DNA of 64,000 nt from PoT sp049331405 (lineage in GTDB: Bacteria > Planctomycetota > Planctomycetia > Isosphaerales > Isosphaeraceae), in contig NZ_CP186274.1 in NCBI RefSeq assembly GCF_049331405.1, forward strand, positions 1,054,001 through 1,118,000. The letters are read 5' to 3'. This document shows positions 8,871 through 17,606 of the stretch, one piece after another (the stretch's first letter is position 1; each line of letters opens with the position of its first letter). The notes under the pieces are model-generated. The model had not been told where the DNA came from, searched no databases, and worked only from the letters and a program-made list of their open reading frames with translations. A program made the translations under genes and the position numbers.

Positions 8871-9452
8871 TCACGACTTGCGCTTGGTGTAGACGACCTC
8901 CATGACCTTGGCTTCCTTGCCGCCTGTCATGGTGCCGGTCATGTAGAGCGTGAACTCGCGGCTGCCGTCTTCCTTGGTCACGGTGACCATGCGCTGGGCG
9001 AGCTTGGAGCCGTCGATGGGGCAGACGCCGTCGCCCGTGAACGTGAGCGTCTTGGTCTTGGCGTCGTACGAGCCCTCGAGCACGCTGAGCGAGGGGCTCA
9101 TCGAGTCGATCCAGGTCCCCACATACTTCTTCTTCGCCGGGTCGTAACCGAACTGCCCGCGCCCCTCGAAGGGCATCCCGCCGAAATCCGAGCGGAAGGT
9201 CGACGCGACCCAGAGCCCGCCCGTGAGGACGGTGTTGACCTCGACCCCCTTCGAGGCCATCGGCTGCGAGTCGGGCCCGTTCGGGTACGACTTGATGTCG
9301 GCGTCCCACGTCCCCTCCTCGGTGGCGAGGATCTTGTGCTCGGCCGTCGGCTTGGGGATGGGCATCTCTTCCTGGGCCCCCGCGACGTTGACGACGCAAA
9401 GGGCGGACGCGGCGACGCAGAGATTCAGGAGAAACCTCGGCATGCTCATCAT
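8871..9452 (-). CDS. DUF1579 family secreted protein
   Basis: 193 residues. A Sec signal peptide is clear (FLLNLCVAASALCVVNVAGA, cut near residue 26). The mature region has the DUF1579 features: HKILATEEGTWDADIKSYPN, GLWVASTFRSDFGGMPFEGR, GYDPAKKKYVGTWIDSMSP and a beta-rich end. These are small lipocalin-like beta-barrel proteins of unknown function, abundant in planctomycetes. Two ATGs at 9452 and 9449 are both compatible with the GGAG just upstream; the longer form is given. Confidence 0.85.
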   Translation of the reverse strand: MMSMPRFLLNLCVAASALCVVNVAGAQEEMPIPKPTAEHKILATEEGTWDADIKSYPNGPDSQPMASKGVEVNTVLTGGLWVASTFRSDFGGMPFEGRGQFGYDPAKKKYVGTWIDSMSPSLSVLEGSYDAKTKTLTFTGDGVCPIDGSKLAQRMVTVTKEDGSREFTLYMTGTMTGGKEAKVMEVVYTKRKS

Positions 9453-9719
9453 CGGTCTCCAGTGTACGGAAGATTAGTGGTGACGGCGTGAGTATGTACG
9501 CCTGTTCTGTTCTTGTCCAGGGGAATTTCGACGAGATTCGCGAGAACCTTCGGCCCATCCCCACACGCGTTCTCGTCCCGTCGTCGCCCGCAACGCCTCG
9601 ATCCTTCGGGCGCACAGGCGAACCATCGGGCGATCAACGCCCCGGGATTGAAGGCAATCCGCTAAACTTGCGTTATTGCTTGAATGTCCAGAAATCGAGT
9701 CGTGAAGACGTATTTCGAT

Positions 9720-10133
9720 TTAGGTCTCGTCGCAATCGGTCCCCTGGCTGATCCTGAAGACGTGGCCGTCGGGGTGTCGGACGTGCATTTCGCGGACGCC
9801 CCAGGGCTCGTTCGTCGGGGGGAACGAGACCTCGAGGCCTTGCTCCAGGCAGTGGCGATGGGTCGCGTCGGCGTCCGCGACCCAGACCGACATCCAGACA
9901 CCGCGGTCGTCCGAATCGCCGTCCTGCGTCCGTGTCGAGGGGTTCGTGCTCTTGCCCCGGCCTCCCTGGCCGTCATGGCAGAGGAAGATCTCGCACGAGC
10001 CCGAGCTGACGGCCCCGAAGGTCGGCGGCGTCCCCCACTCGAAGCCCTTCCTCCAGCCGAGCTTCTCGAACCAGGCGAAGCTCTCGACGATGTTCGAGAC
10101 GTTCAGGATCGGCGTCAGGCCCTTCGCCTCCAT
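9720..10133 (-). CDS. VOC-family (glyoxalase/bleomycin-resistance-like) protein
   Basis: 137 residues forming one vicinal-oxygen-chelate unit: LTPILNVSNIVESFAWFEKL, GSCEIFLCHDGQGG, VWVADADATHRHCLEQGLEV, and MHVRHPDGHVFRISQ at the end, where the HPDGH Asp/His/Glu-type positions lie. Members are metal-dependent lyases, dioxygenases or binding proteins; which one cannot be told here. Start ATG 10133 has AAGGAG seven bases upstream; a further 40 in-frame upstream residues look non-coding. First of several small stand-alone genes on this strand. Confidence 0.82.
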   Translation of the reverse strand: MEAKGLTPILNVSNIVESFAWFEKLGWRKGFEWGTPPTFGAVSSGSCEIFLCHDGQGGRGKSTNPSTRTQDGDSDDRGVWMSVWVADADATHRHCLEQGLEVSFPPTNEPWGVREMHVRHPDGHVFRISQGTDCDET

Positions 10134-10305
10134 GCGTCGCTCCTTTTCCCACCGGGTTCGAGATCGCGTAACGCCCGGGGACAGGATCCACCTTGATCCT
10201 GCTCGACGTCCCCTTCGCGCGGTGTCTCGATCTGAGACTAGATATCGTCGCATTGTCGACGTTTGTACATCGAAAATGGGAAGAAAATCGACGGAGCCCC
10301 GGAGT

Positions 10306-10611
10306 TCAATGATGGCTCTCGCGATTGGCAGCCTCGGTTGCTGTCCGGCTGACGCTCATGGCGAGGCTGTATGCGAAGATAGAGCCGAGGACGACGAGCG
10401 AAGTCCAGGCGGCGGCTCGTCCGCTTCGTCGTGCGGCACGCATCCCGAGGAAGGCGAAGTAGACGACCAGGCACAGCACGACGAGGCCCATCGCGATCTT
10501 GTAGGGGGCGAAGATTCCGGGGAGCCTGGGGATCGCGTAGAGCGCGGCCTGCAACGCCATCGAGAGGAATCCCGCGTATTCAATCCGGGGCGAGGTACGG
10601 GCGTTCGGCAT
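10306..10611 (-). CDS. Small membrane protein, function unknown
   Basis: 101 residues with three hydrophobic stretches: about residues 13-31 (FLSMALQAALYAIP), 38-57 (IAMGLVVLCLVVYFAFLG) and 68-86 (WTSLVVLGSIFAYSLAMSV), separated by an Arg-rich loop that should be cytoplasmic. ATG 10611 is preferred over an upstream in-frame ATG because AAAAAGGA lies immediately upstream. No family recognised. It follows the SnoaL-like gene by 28 bases, so the two are probably co-transcribed. Confidence 0.65.
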   Translation of the reverse strand: MPNARTSPRIEYAGFLSMALQAALYAIPRLPGIFAPYKIAMGLVVLCLVVYFAFLGMRAARRSGRAAAWTSLVVLGSIFAYSLAMSVSRTATEAANRESHH

Positions 10612-10639
10612 CGTTCCTTTTTCCAAGGCAAACAGGCGA

Positions 10640-11047
10640 TCATTCCTGGTTGAGGCTGCGGAAGACCTCGGGGATGTTGGAGCTTTGCCAGCCTTCCGCG
10701 AGCTTGCCGTCGACGACGCGGGACCAGGTGATGCTGCGGAACTCGACGGGCTTCTGGCTGGCCTTGAGGCCGGGCATCTCGCCGGTGTGGGTGCCGGTCG
10801 CCTCCCAGCGCACGGCGACCTGATCGCCGTCGGAGATCACGCCCTTCACCTCGACCTTGAGGTCCGGGAAGGCCGCCAGGAAGGGGTCGAAGACCCGCTG
10901 GCGGAATTCCTCGGGTCCTTTGATCGGGCCGTCGTCGACGATGCAGACGCTCTCGCTCGTCAGCAATTCGTGGATCGTGTCGAGCCGACGCTGGTTCCAG
11001 ACCTCCTCGAACCAACGCTCCAGGACCGTCTCACCTTTGCCGGCCAT
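10640..11047 (-). CDS. SnoaL-like / ester-cyclase-type NTF2-fold protein
   Basis: 135 residues. The pattern VLERWFEEVWNQRRLDTIHE, PEEFRQRVFDPFLAAFPDLK, VAVRWEATGTHTGEMPGL and a final W-containing strand is that of the SnoaL-like polyketide-cyclase family (NTF2-like cone fold). These act on small hydrophobic substrates or have no known activity. Start ATG 11047 has GGAGG seven bases upstream; 38 additional in-frame residues upstream are rejected. Probably co-transcribed with the small membrane protein downstream. Confidence 0.85.
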   Translation of the reverse strand: MAGKGETVLERWFEEVWNQRRLDTIHELLTSESVCIVDDGPIKGPEEFRQRVFDPFLAAFPDLKVEVKGVISDGDQVAVRWEATGTHTGEMPGLKASQKPVEFRSITWSRVVDGKLAEGWQSSNIPEVFRSLNQE

Positions 11048-11613
11048 GGTGGGGCCTCCAGAACAAGAACATCCGTCGGTGCTCGAGCCCGCCGTCGCCC
11101 ATCGGGGAGATGGCAACGGTTTGTAACGTAACGAATCCGGAGATGCTTGGCGATATGACATCCATGTTTCATCGAAGCATGCGGCGTCCTCGGTGTGGGA
11201 TCAGACCTTGGCCCGACGATCACCGGGACTTGAGCCGAATTGCGTCGGATCGCAAAAGTGTAAAAAGTTCCATTCATCCCCGGGGCGAAAACCGTTAGAA
11301 AGAGGCCCCCTCGAAATCACATCCCTTGGCACAGGTCGAGTCGACGTACTTCCGCGCGGAGGGCTTGGTGGTCAGCTTTGCTGATCGCAGGGCCGTCGGT
11401 GTCGCGGATCCGTCACCCGATCCTCTCAAGTTCCGCGAGAACGCCTGTCGAAGTCGAGACAGGGCCGTTCGGGATCGGACTCGAGACGAGGCGAGACTGG
11501 GCGGGCGTCAGGATGATGCCGGCAAGGTCGCCGCCAGCGACGGAGAGAGGCTTTCGACCGCGGGTCGAAACTCAAGGATGAGGACTCCTTAGCTCGCAAC
11601 GGAAGGAGAAGCC
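11048..11613. other. Divergent intergenic region, 566 bp
   Basis: It separates the SnoaL-like gene (minus) from the acyl carrier protein gene (plus) and must hold both promoters. No gene, hairpin or repeat stood out. Several short open frames exist on the plus strand but have arginine-rich, shadow-like composition. Confidence 0.4.
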
Positions 11614-11871
11614 GTGGGGGAAGCCAAGCTCTTGGAAGAGATCACGGACGCGATCAAGACCGAGGTCGAGCGCACCAAGAACCTCGTCATCACGGCCGAC
11701 TCGCGGCTCGTGGAGGACCTCGACCTCGACTCGATCGACATCGTCTCCGTGACGATCCGGCTCGAGGATCGGTTCCACGTCAGCATCGACGTCCAGAAGG
11801 TCAAGGAGCTGCGCTACGTCTCCGACCTGATGGACCAGATGACGAACCTGCTGGGCAAGTCGGCCGCCTGA
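11614..11871 (+). CDS. Acyl carrier protein
   Basis: 85 residues. The phosphopantetheine attachment site is Ser40 in the motif EDLDLDSIDIVSVTI, and the helix II/III pattern (IRLEDRFHVSIDVQKVKEL) fits an ACP. It starts at GTG 11614, with GGAAGGAG five bases upstream; no ATG is in reach. It is not next to fab genes. An LpxL-like acyltransferase follows after 256 bp, separated by a terminator-like hairpin, so it may supply acyl chains to a lipid-modifying reaction; this is inference. It is distinct from a housekeeping ACP in sequence (SID rather than SLD). Confidence 0.9.
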   Translation: MGEAKLLEEITDAIKTEVERTKNLVITADSRLVEDLDLDSIDIVSVTIRLEDRFHVSIDVQKVKELRYVSDLMDQMTNLLGKSAA

Positions 11872-11920
11872 TCCGGGCGGGCCACGACCCTCGAGCCAAC
11901 TTCGAACGAAGGATGCGGGA

Positions 11921-11949
11921 CGCGGGCCTTTCGGAGGCCCGTGCTTTCT
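11921..11949 (+). terminator. Terminator after the ACP gene
   Basis: CGGGCCT (11923-11929) pairs with AGGCCCG (11935-11941) around a TTCGG loop and is followed by TGCTTTCTC. The position 50 bases past the ACP stop, the tetraloop-like loop and the T-containing tail fit a factor-independent terminator. Confidence 0.65.
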
Positions 11950-12127
11950 CGAGGATGCCCCGCGCCTGGGCGTCCGGCGCCCATCCTGAGTCATCCATTT
12001 CCAATTCCAACCTGGCGGCATCCCCCCCGCACCAGGCTCCCTTTCCCGACAGCCTCGACAATCGATTCGGATCGGAGCGCCCGGGCGCACGCGGCCGGGG
12101 CACTTCGCGAGTCGGCGGAGCGTGACG

Positions 12128-13126
12128 ATGTGGCAGCGGTGGATGATCGTGCACAAGGTCGTCTTGCAGGTGGTCCTGCCCGTCCTGCGCCGTTCCCCTT
12201 ACCGATTCGCGCAGTGGTTCCTCAGCCTGATGGGGCGGCTCGATCTGCTGGTCATCCCGCACCAGGCGGCGCACTATCGCCGCGCCGTGAGCGACGGTGC
12301 GAACCGCCTCGGCTGCCGCTGGGACGTGCGCCAGGTGAGCCTCGCCCTGGCGCGCCAGACATACCGCTGGCGGGTGCGTGATCTGCTGCTCGACGGCAGG
12401 CCCGAGGCCTGGGTCGCCTCGCGGTTCCGGGTCACCGGGCGCGAGCATCTCGACGAGGCGATTGCGGGGGGCAAGGGGGTCGTGCTGCTGGCCAACCACT
12501 TCGGCTCGCACGTCCTGATGACCCATTGGCTCTTCCGCAACGGATACCCCCTGCGCTGGTTCGGCGAGAAGCCGAGGAACATCTCGAACTACCTGGCCGA
12601 GCAGTTCGCGACCGACGGGGAACTCGGCCAGGCCGAGCTGTTCGTCTCGCGCAAGGCGGGGACGGCCGAGCTGGCCTCGTCGATCTATCATGCGTCGAGG
12701 GTCTTGCGGGCGGGCATGATTCTCAAGGTCGCCTGCGACGTGCGCTGGCAGGACGCCAAGGCGGTGACCGCGACCTTCCTCGGGCACACCGAGTCGTACT
12801 CGACGACCTGGGTCACGCTCTCGGCGATGACCGGTGCCGCCGTGCTGCCGGCCTTCTGCCGGATGAACGAGGACGGGACCTTCGACCTCGAGTTCCAGCC
12901 CTCGTTCCGCGTCCCCCCCGAGGCTCGCCGCGACGGCCAGGCGGCGGCCTGGGTGAGCCGGGCCCTCGGGCTCCTCGAAGCCCAGGTGCGCGAATACCCC
13001 GCGCAGAGCAACGATTACTTCTTCTGGCAGTCGGAGCGAGAACACGAGAAGCGCCAGCCCGAGGCCAATGCGCCGCACACCCCGAGGCGGCAGGGGGTCA
13101 GGCAATCCAGCGAGGCCGTCGCCTGA
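12128..13126 (+). CDS. LpxL/HtrB-like lysophospholipid acyltransferase family protein
   Basis: 332 residues. The central segment GKGVVLLANHFGSHVLMTHW corresponds to the lipid A acyltransferase active-site region, followed by a substrate-pocket region (LRWFGEKPRNISNYLAEQF). The family normally uses an HX4D/E dyad; here the His is followed by FGSH and then Val, so the acidic residue is missing. Start: ATG 12128 with GGAG seven bases upstream (a GTG two codons earlier has GGAG too close). The C-terminus is Arg/Gln-rich. It would transfer an acyl chain from ACP to a lipid or aminosugar acceptor on the inner-membrane face if active. The function is less certain than the fold. Confidence 0.75.
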   Translation: MWQRWMIVHKVVLQVVLPVLRRSPYRFAQWFLSLMGRLDLLVIPHQAAHYRRAVSDGANRLGCRWDVRQVSLALARQTYRWRVRDLLLDGRPEAWVASRFRVTGREHLDEAIAGGKGVVLLANHFGSHVLMTHWLFRNGYPLRWFGEKPRNISNYLAEQFATDGELGQAELFVSRKAGTAELASSIYHASRVLRAGMILKVACDVRWQDAKAVTATFLGHTESYSTTWVTLSAMTGAAVLPAFCRMNEDGTFDLEFQPSFRVPPEARRDGQAAAWVSRALGLLEAQVREYPAQSNDYFFWQSEREHEKRQPEANAPHTPRRQGVRQSSEAVA

Positions 13127-13145
13127 TCGAGGCTCGCGTCGTCAG

Positions 13146-13778
13146 TCAGGGCGTGACCGAGGCGCCGTTGTCGCGGGTTGCCTTCGCGGCCGACTTCGAA
13201 CGCTTGGTCGTGGCCGTCGATCGCTCGGCACGAGCCGGACGGCCTCGCCGCTTCTTGAGCGTGGCTTTCGGCGCGGACTGGTGCCGTTGGGGGCTCACTT
13301 CGGCGCGAGGCGGGGCCTCGACCCAGCGCTGGTCCTCGAAGTCGGTCGAGGCCTCGACATCGGGCCGGCGTTGCGGCGACTGGTCGACGAACCCCTGCGG
13401 GTCGGCCGCGAATTCGCCCGAGGACATCGCCGAGGAGTCGCCGGAGATCGGCCCGTTCATGCCGGCGAAGCCCACGCCCCCGCCGATCCCGCCTCCGGCA
13501 CCGCCGAGCCCGCCGATTCCCCCGATCCCCGTCTGGCCGCCCCCCGTGACGGCGCCCGGTACGGAGTACGAGTCGAACCCCTGGAGGACCGTGAACTGCG
13601 GGTTGACCGTGAGCCGCACGTAGCGGCGATCGGCCGAGACCACCGGGGTTGCCGACATCATCGCGCCGTTGGGGAAGCTGCCGATGCCGGGCATGAAGGC
13701 CACCGCCTGCGCCTTCGAGGTGGCGGGCACGAGCGATAAGAGGCCGATCGCGACGCCCAAGGTTCCGATCCTGTCCAT
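13146..13778 (-). CDS. Secreted Gly-rich protein of planctomycete type, function unknown
   Basis: 210 residues: signal peptide (IGTLGVAIGLLSLVPATSKA), a conserved-looking segment (ATPVVSADRRYVRLTVNPQF, TVLQGFDSYSVPGAV), a glycine-rich stretch (about residues 75-105, GIGGIGGLGGAGGGIGGG) and a basic, repeat-poor C-terminus rich in Lys/Arg/Ala. The middle segment resembles a recurring planctomycete secreted protein type whose role is unknown. ATG 13778 has AGGAGGGA about eight bases upstream. It converges with the acyltransferase and diverges from the Dabb gene. Confidence 0.65.
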   Translation of the reverse strand: MDRIGTLGVAIGLLSLVPATSKAQAVAFMPGIGSFPNGAMMSATPVVSADRRYVRLTVNPQFTVLQGFDSYSVPGAVTGGGQTGIGGIGGLGGAGGGIGGGVGFAGMNGPISGDSSAMSSGEFAADPQGFVDQSPQRRPDVEASTDFEDQRWVEAPPRAEVSPQRHQSAPKATLKKRRGRPARAERSTATTKRSKSAAKATRDNGASVTP

Positions 13779-13998
13779 CGTGGGATCCCTCCTGGGAGTC
13801 GGCGCGCGGCCCGGATTCGGGCGAGACTCGCCGGCTCGGCTCCATGATGCGCTTTCCGGAGGCCCGGGGACAAGGGATCTCGGGCGGGCATCGCCCGGGT
13901 GCCGGCCCCTTGCGAAGCGAGTCGGAGGCCGGGATGATGGCGTTCCTCGGGCCCGGGAGGCCCCTGGATATCGCACCCAGCCACCAAGGAAACCGACG

Positions 13999-14418
13999 AT
14001 GACTAGCATGCTTGTACGTTGCCTCGTCCCCGCCCTCGCCCTCTTGCTCGTGGTGGGCGTCGTCTCGCATACCCGCTCGGCCGAGAAGGCTGTCCCGCAA
14101 CTGGCGCACAGCGTCTTTTTCACCTTGAAGGATCGCTCCGAGGCCGCCCGCGACAAGTTCGTCGCCTCGTGCCAGAAGTACCTGACCGACCACGAGGGGA
14201 CCGTCTCGTTCTCGCTGGGGACGATCGCCCAGGACGTCGAGGAGCCGAACGTCAGCGTCCGCGACTTCGACGTCGCCCTGCTCGTCGTCTTCGAGAGCAA
14301 GGAAGCCGAGGCGAAGTACCTCGTCCACCCCCGACACTTGAAGTTCGTCGAGGAGAACAAGGCCGACTTCGCCAAGGTCCGCGTGTTCGACTCGTACCTT
14401 GCGCCGAGCAAGCATTGA
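13999..14418 (+). CDS. Dabb (stress-responsive alpha/beta barrel) protein with signal peptide
   Basis: 139 residues. Signal peptide: LVRCLVPALALLLVVGVVSH. The rest is one Dabb domain: LAHSVFFTLKDRSEAARDKF, a central DHEGTVSFSLGTIAQDVEEP, and DVALLVVFESKEAEAKYLVH. Dabb proteins are dimeric ferredoxin-like barrels of mostly unknown function; some are cyclases. Start ATG 13999 follows AAGGA by eight bases. A terminator shared with the convergent sulfatase gene lies 36 bases after the stop. Confidence 0.85.
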   Translation: MTSMLVRCLVPALALLLVVGVVSHTRSAEKAVPQLAHSVFFTLKDRSEAARDKFVASCQKYLTDHEGTVSFSLGTIAQDVEEPNVSVRDFDVALLVVFESKEAEAKYLVHPRHLKFVEENKADFAKVRVFDSYLAPSKH

Positions 14419-14453
14419 TCGGGTGAGGAGAGGTCGAGGCTCGCACTGAAATC

Positions 14454-14493
14454 AAAGGCCGTCGAGGGCACAATCAGCCCCCGGCGGCCTTTT
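14454..14493. terminator. Bidirectional terminator between Dabb and sulfatase genes
   Basis: AAAGGCCGTCG (from 14454) pairs with CGGCGGCCTTT (ending near 14491) with one G-T pair, followed by TTTTT on the plus strand. Read from the other strand the A-run also gives a U-tail. The right arm overlaps the last codons of the sulfatase gene. Confidence 0.7.
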
Positions 14494-15940
14494 TCGTGGC
14501 GCTCGACTTCACCTTCGAGAAGTCGAACTCGGCCGGCTGGGGATTCTCGCTGGTCAGGGGCAGGTTATCGCCCACCTCGCGCTGCCAGGTTTGGAGCAGG
14601 GACGTGAGCCTGGTCACCTCGGCCTTGTGGTTCGGGTCGGCGGCCAGGTCGTGCGTCTCGTCGGGGTCGTCGTGGAGGTCGAAGAGCTGCGTCTTGTTGA
14701 TCTGGGGATAGACGATCAGCTTCCAGCGGTCGTCGCGCACGGCGCGCTGGAAGGAGGCATAAGAGGTGAAGATCGAATCCCGGCGTGTCGCGACTTTCCC
14801 CTCCAGGACCGGCACCAGGCTCAGGCCCTCGCTCTCCTTCGAGCCCGGCACGCCGGCGAGGTCTCCCAGGGTCGGGAAGATGTCGAGGAGGTAGCAGAAG
14901 GCGTCGGTCTTCTTCCCCTTCGGGACGCCGGGCCCCACCATGACGAGGGGCGAGTGCATCGAGTGGTCGTAGAGCGACTGCTTGCCGAAGAGCCCGTGGC
15001 TGCCGAGCGCGAGGCCGTGGTCGGCCGTGTAGACGACGACCGTGTTTTCGTATTTCCCGGAGGCCTTCAAGGCGGCGAGGATCCGGCCGACCTGCTCGTC
15101 GAGGAACTCGATCGCCGCGTAGTAGTCGGCCAGGTGCTGGCGGACGACCTCGGGAGTCCTCGGCCAGGGGGCCAACTCCTCGTCGCGGATGACGAGCGCG
15201 CCGTTGTTGAAGGGATGCTGCGGCAGGTAGTTGGCGGGCAGGGGAGGCTTGTTCGCGTTCAGGCGGTCGTGGAAGGACTGCGGGGCCAGGCGAGGGTCGT
15301 GCGGCAGGTTGAACGGGACGTAGCAGAGGAACGGGTCGGGGCCCCCTTGCCCCTTGATGAACTCGATCGCCGCGTCGGCGAAGACCTGGACCGAGTGCTC
15401 GCCGCTCGGCCTCAAATTTACGAACGTATGCTCGGGCGAGATGTCCTGGATGGGGAGCTTGTACGGCTCTCCCATGCCCCCGAGGAAGATCGCCTTCCCT
15501 CGGGGGAAGATCCGGAGCGCCGAGGGCCCCCCGTTGTGCCACTTGCCCGTGAAGAAGCTGGTATAACCGGCTCTGGTGAAGGCCTCGGGCCAGGTGTCCT
15601 GCCCGGCGAGATCCTCCTTGATGCGGAAGAGGGATCGGCCCGTCAGCAGCATCGCACGCGAGGGCATGCAGACGGCCCCGTGGTGCGAGCCCATGCAGTA
15701 GGCCCGGGAGAAGGTCGTCCCCTCGCGCACGAGGCCGTCGATGTTCGGCGTCTTGATGAGCGCGTTCCCGAGCCCCGAGAGAGTGTCGGCCCGCTGGTCG
15801 TCGGCGAAGAGGACCAGGACGTTGGGCCTGGCCTTGGCCTCGGCGGCAATCGATGCGGAGCCTGCGAGGGGCGCAATCGCGAGCATCAGGCTCGTCGTCG
15901 CGAGACGGAGGGACCATCGAAGTCGTGGGCGTTGATGCAT
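14474..15940 (-). CDS. Sulfatase (formylglycine-dependent, S1 type), secreted
   Basis: 488 residues. Signal peptide LATTSLMLAIAPLAGSASIA. Sulfatase features in order: NVLVLFADDQRADTLSGLGN (metal-binding Asp pair), HHGAVCMPSRAMLLTGR (C-x-P-S-R, where the Cys becomes formylglycine), TGKWHNGG, and YTADHGLALGSHGLFGKQSL (second metal site). It probably removes sulfate esters from polysaccharides in the periplasm, as in many marine and freshwater planctomycetes; the specific glycan is not readable. ATG 15940 is chosen because the signal peptide follows directly; an extra 120 residues upstream look spurious. Needs a formylglycine-generating enzyme elsewhere. Confidence 0.92.
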   Translation of the reverse strand: MHQRPRLRWSLRLATTSLMLAIAPLAGSASIAAEAKARPNVLVLFADDQRADTLSGLGNALIKTPNIDGLVREGTTFSRAYCMGSHHGAVCMPSRAMLLTGRSLFRIKEDLAGQDTWPEAFTRAGYTSFFTGKWHNGGPSALRIFPRGKAIFLGGMGEPYKLPIQDISPEHTFVNLRPSGEHSVQVFADAAIEFIKGQGGPDPFLCYVPFNLPHDPRLAPQSFHDRLNANKPPLPANYLPQHPFNNGALVIRDEELAPWPRTPEVVRQHLADYYAAIEFLDEQVGRILAALKASGKYENTVVVYTADHGLALGSHGLFGKQSLYDHSMHSPLVMVGPGVPKGKKTDAFCYLLDIFPTLGDLAGVPGSKESEGLSLVPVLEGKVATRRDSIFTSYASFQRAVRDDRWKLIVYPQINKTQLFDLHDDPDETHDLAADPNHKAEVTRLTSLLQTWQREVGDNLPLTSENPQPAEFDFSKVKSSATKKAAGG

Positions 15941-16058
15941 GGCCGAATCCTGACGCGTTCGCTCGGGACGATGCACGGGACCCCACCCGCGCGGAGGAAG
16001 GCCTGTAGGGTACTCCAAGCCGACCCGATAGCAACCTCGCACCGGCCGTCGAGGTGGC

Positions 16059-17606
16059 TCAGGGGCGCTCGGCCGCCTCGAAGGGCGCGAGCGAGGCGAC
16101 GGCCCTGGGCGTGACGGCCTCGGGGAGCCGGAGGGTGAAGCGGGAGCCCTGGCCGACCTCGCTGCGGACGTCGACCGAGCCCCCGAAGGCCGACGCGATG
16201 CGCTGGACGATCGCCAGGCCAAGGCCGATCCCAGGCTGGCCGAGGCGGCGGGCCCGGTCGGAGCGGAAGAAGGGCTCGAAGACGTGGGAAAGGTCGGCCG
16301 GGCCGAGGCCATGACCCCTGTCCTCCACCGCGAGGCAGGCCAGGCCGTCCTCGCGGAAGGCCCGCACGAGGATCGGGGTGCCGGGGTCGCTGTACTTGAC
16401 GGCGTTCTCGAGCAGGTTGTCCAGCAATTGCGCGAGCAAGACCGGCTGCGCGCGGACCCAGAGGATCGACTCGGGGTGCGTGGGGGGCTGGATGTCGGCC
16501 CCGCGCTCGCGGGATCGCCAGTGGTTGATGTGGGCCTCGAGCCAGGCCCCGAGGTCGATGCGCTGGAGGTCGGGCCGCATGGCCTCGGCGTCGGCCCTGG
16601 AGAGGAACAGGAGGGCCTCGACGATCCGGCGCAGGTGGACGGCGTCCTCGTGGATGTCGTCGAGGACCTCGCGGTATTCGTCGACCGTCCGGCTACGCCT
16701 GCGGGCGACGTCGATGGAGCCGATGAGGGCCGTGAGCGGCGTGCGGAGCTGATGCGAGGCCTCGCCCGTGAACCGTTTCTCGCGCTCGAGGCTCTCGTTG
16801 AGTCGGTCGAGCAGGCCGTTGAAGCTGGTGGCCAGGTCCTCGAGTTCGTCCCCCGTCTCGGGGCTGGGGAGGTGCTGGCCGCGGTCGGCCGTGGTCATGT
16901 CGCGGGCGGTCTCGGCCATCCGCGTCATCGGCACGAGGGCCCTGCGGCAGAAGAATCGGCCCACCATCGTGGCGAGCCCCAGCAGCGCCACCGAGAGGAC
17001 CGCCAGCGTCGCGGCTAGGGTCCGCAGGGTGGCCTCGAGCGGGTCGAGCGACGAGCCGGCGACGAGCGTGAGCGATCGTCGGCCCCAGGTCGAGGGGGCC
17101 TTGCCGGGGGCGTGGATCTCGCGCGCCCCCGACTCCTCCTCGTCGAACTCCGGCTCCTCGCGATCGCCGCCGTTCGATGCCATGTTGGCCGCGGGGGCGC
17201 ACTCGAGCTGCCGGAGCGCCAGCCGCCAGCGCTTGCCCCTCGGGTCTGTCATCGACGCATGCGAGTGCCTCACGGCCTGGGCCAGGTTCCGGCTCCGCGA
17301 GTAGTCGGCATCCCCCGAGTTCTTCGAGCGGTCGACCTCCCGGCCTTGCTCGTCGTAGATGATCCAGAAGATGTCCTCGACCTCGGGGTCGAGCCCTCCG
17401 GAGATCCGATGCGAGTCCCAATGCTCGACTCTGGTCGGCCCGATCTCGGCCGCGGCGGCCAGGGAGTCGAGGTCGAGCATGATATGCTCGTCCAGGTGCC
17501 TGAGCATGTAGACATGGGCGAGCGAATAGAGCGCCGTCGAGAACCCGGCGAGGGCCAGCCCGAGCGCGAGAAGGAAGAACGAGGAGACGCGGGTCGCCAG
17601 GCTCAT
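16059..17606 (-). CDS. Sensor histidine kinase of a metal-type two-component system
   Basis: 515 residues. TM1 (about 8-33) and TM2 (about 196-217) frame a periplasmic sensor of some 160 residues that contains acidic patches (EPEFDEEESG). Then come HAMP-like sequence, HisKA with the phospho-acceptor His285 in GEASHQLRTPL, and HATPase with DNLLENAVKYSD, DRGHGLG and GIGLGLAI. The stop of the response regulator overlaps the ATG (ATGA, 17603-17606), so the pair is translationally coupled. The RND pump upstream points to metal sensing, but the ligand is inferred. Confidence 0.92.
   Translation of the reverse strand: MSLATRVSSFFLLALGLALAGFSTALYSLAHVYMLRHLDEHIMLDLDSLAAAAEIGPTRVEHWDSHRISGGLDPEVEDIFWIIYDEQGREVDRSKNSGDADYSRSRNLAQAVRHSHASMTDPRGKRWRLALRQLECAPAANMASNGGDREEPEFDEEESGAREIHAPGKAPSTWGRRSLTLVAGSSLDPLEATLRTLAATLAVLSVALLGLATMVGRFFCRRALVPMTRMAETARDMTTADRGQHLPSPETGDELEDLATSFNGLLDRLNESLEREKRFTGEASHQLRTPLTALIGSIDVARRRSRTVDEYREVLDDIHEDAVHLRRIVEALLFLSRADAEAMRPDLQRIDLGAWLEAHINHWRSRERGADIQPPTHPESILWVRAQPVLLAQLLDNLLENAVKYSDPGTPILVRAFREDGLACLAVEDRGHGLGPADLSHVFEPFFRSDRARRLGQPGIGLGLAIVQRIASAFGGSVDVRSEVGQGSRFTLRLPEAVTPRAVASLAPFEAAERP

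Noticed and set aside
10224..10238. GTCTC-GATCT-GAGAC palindrome upstream of the VOC gene
   Set aside because: Only five-base arms; expected by chance several times in a window of this size.
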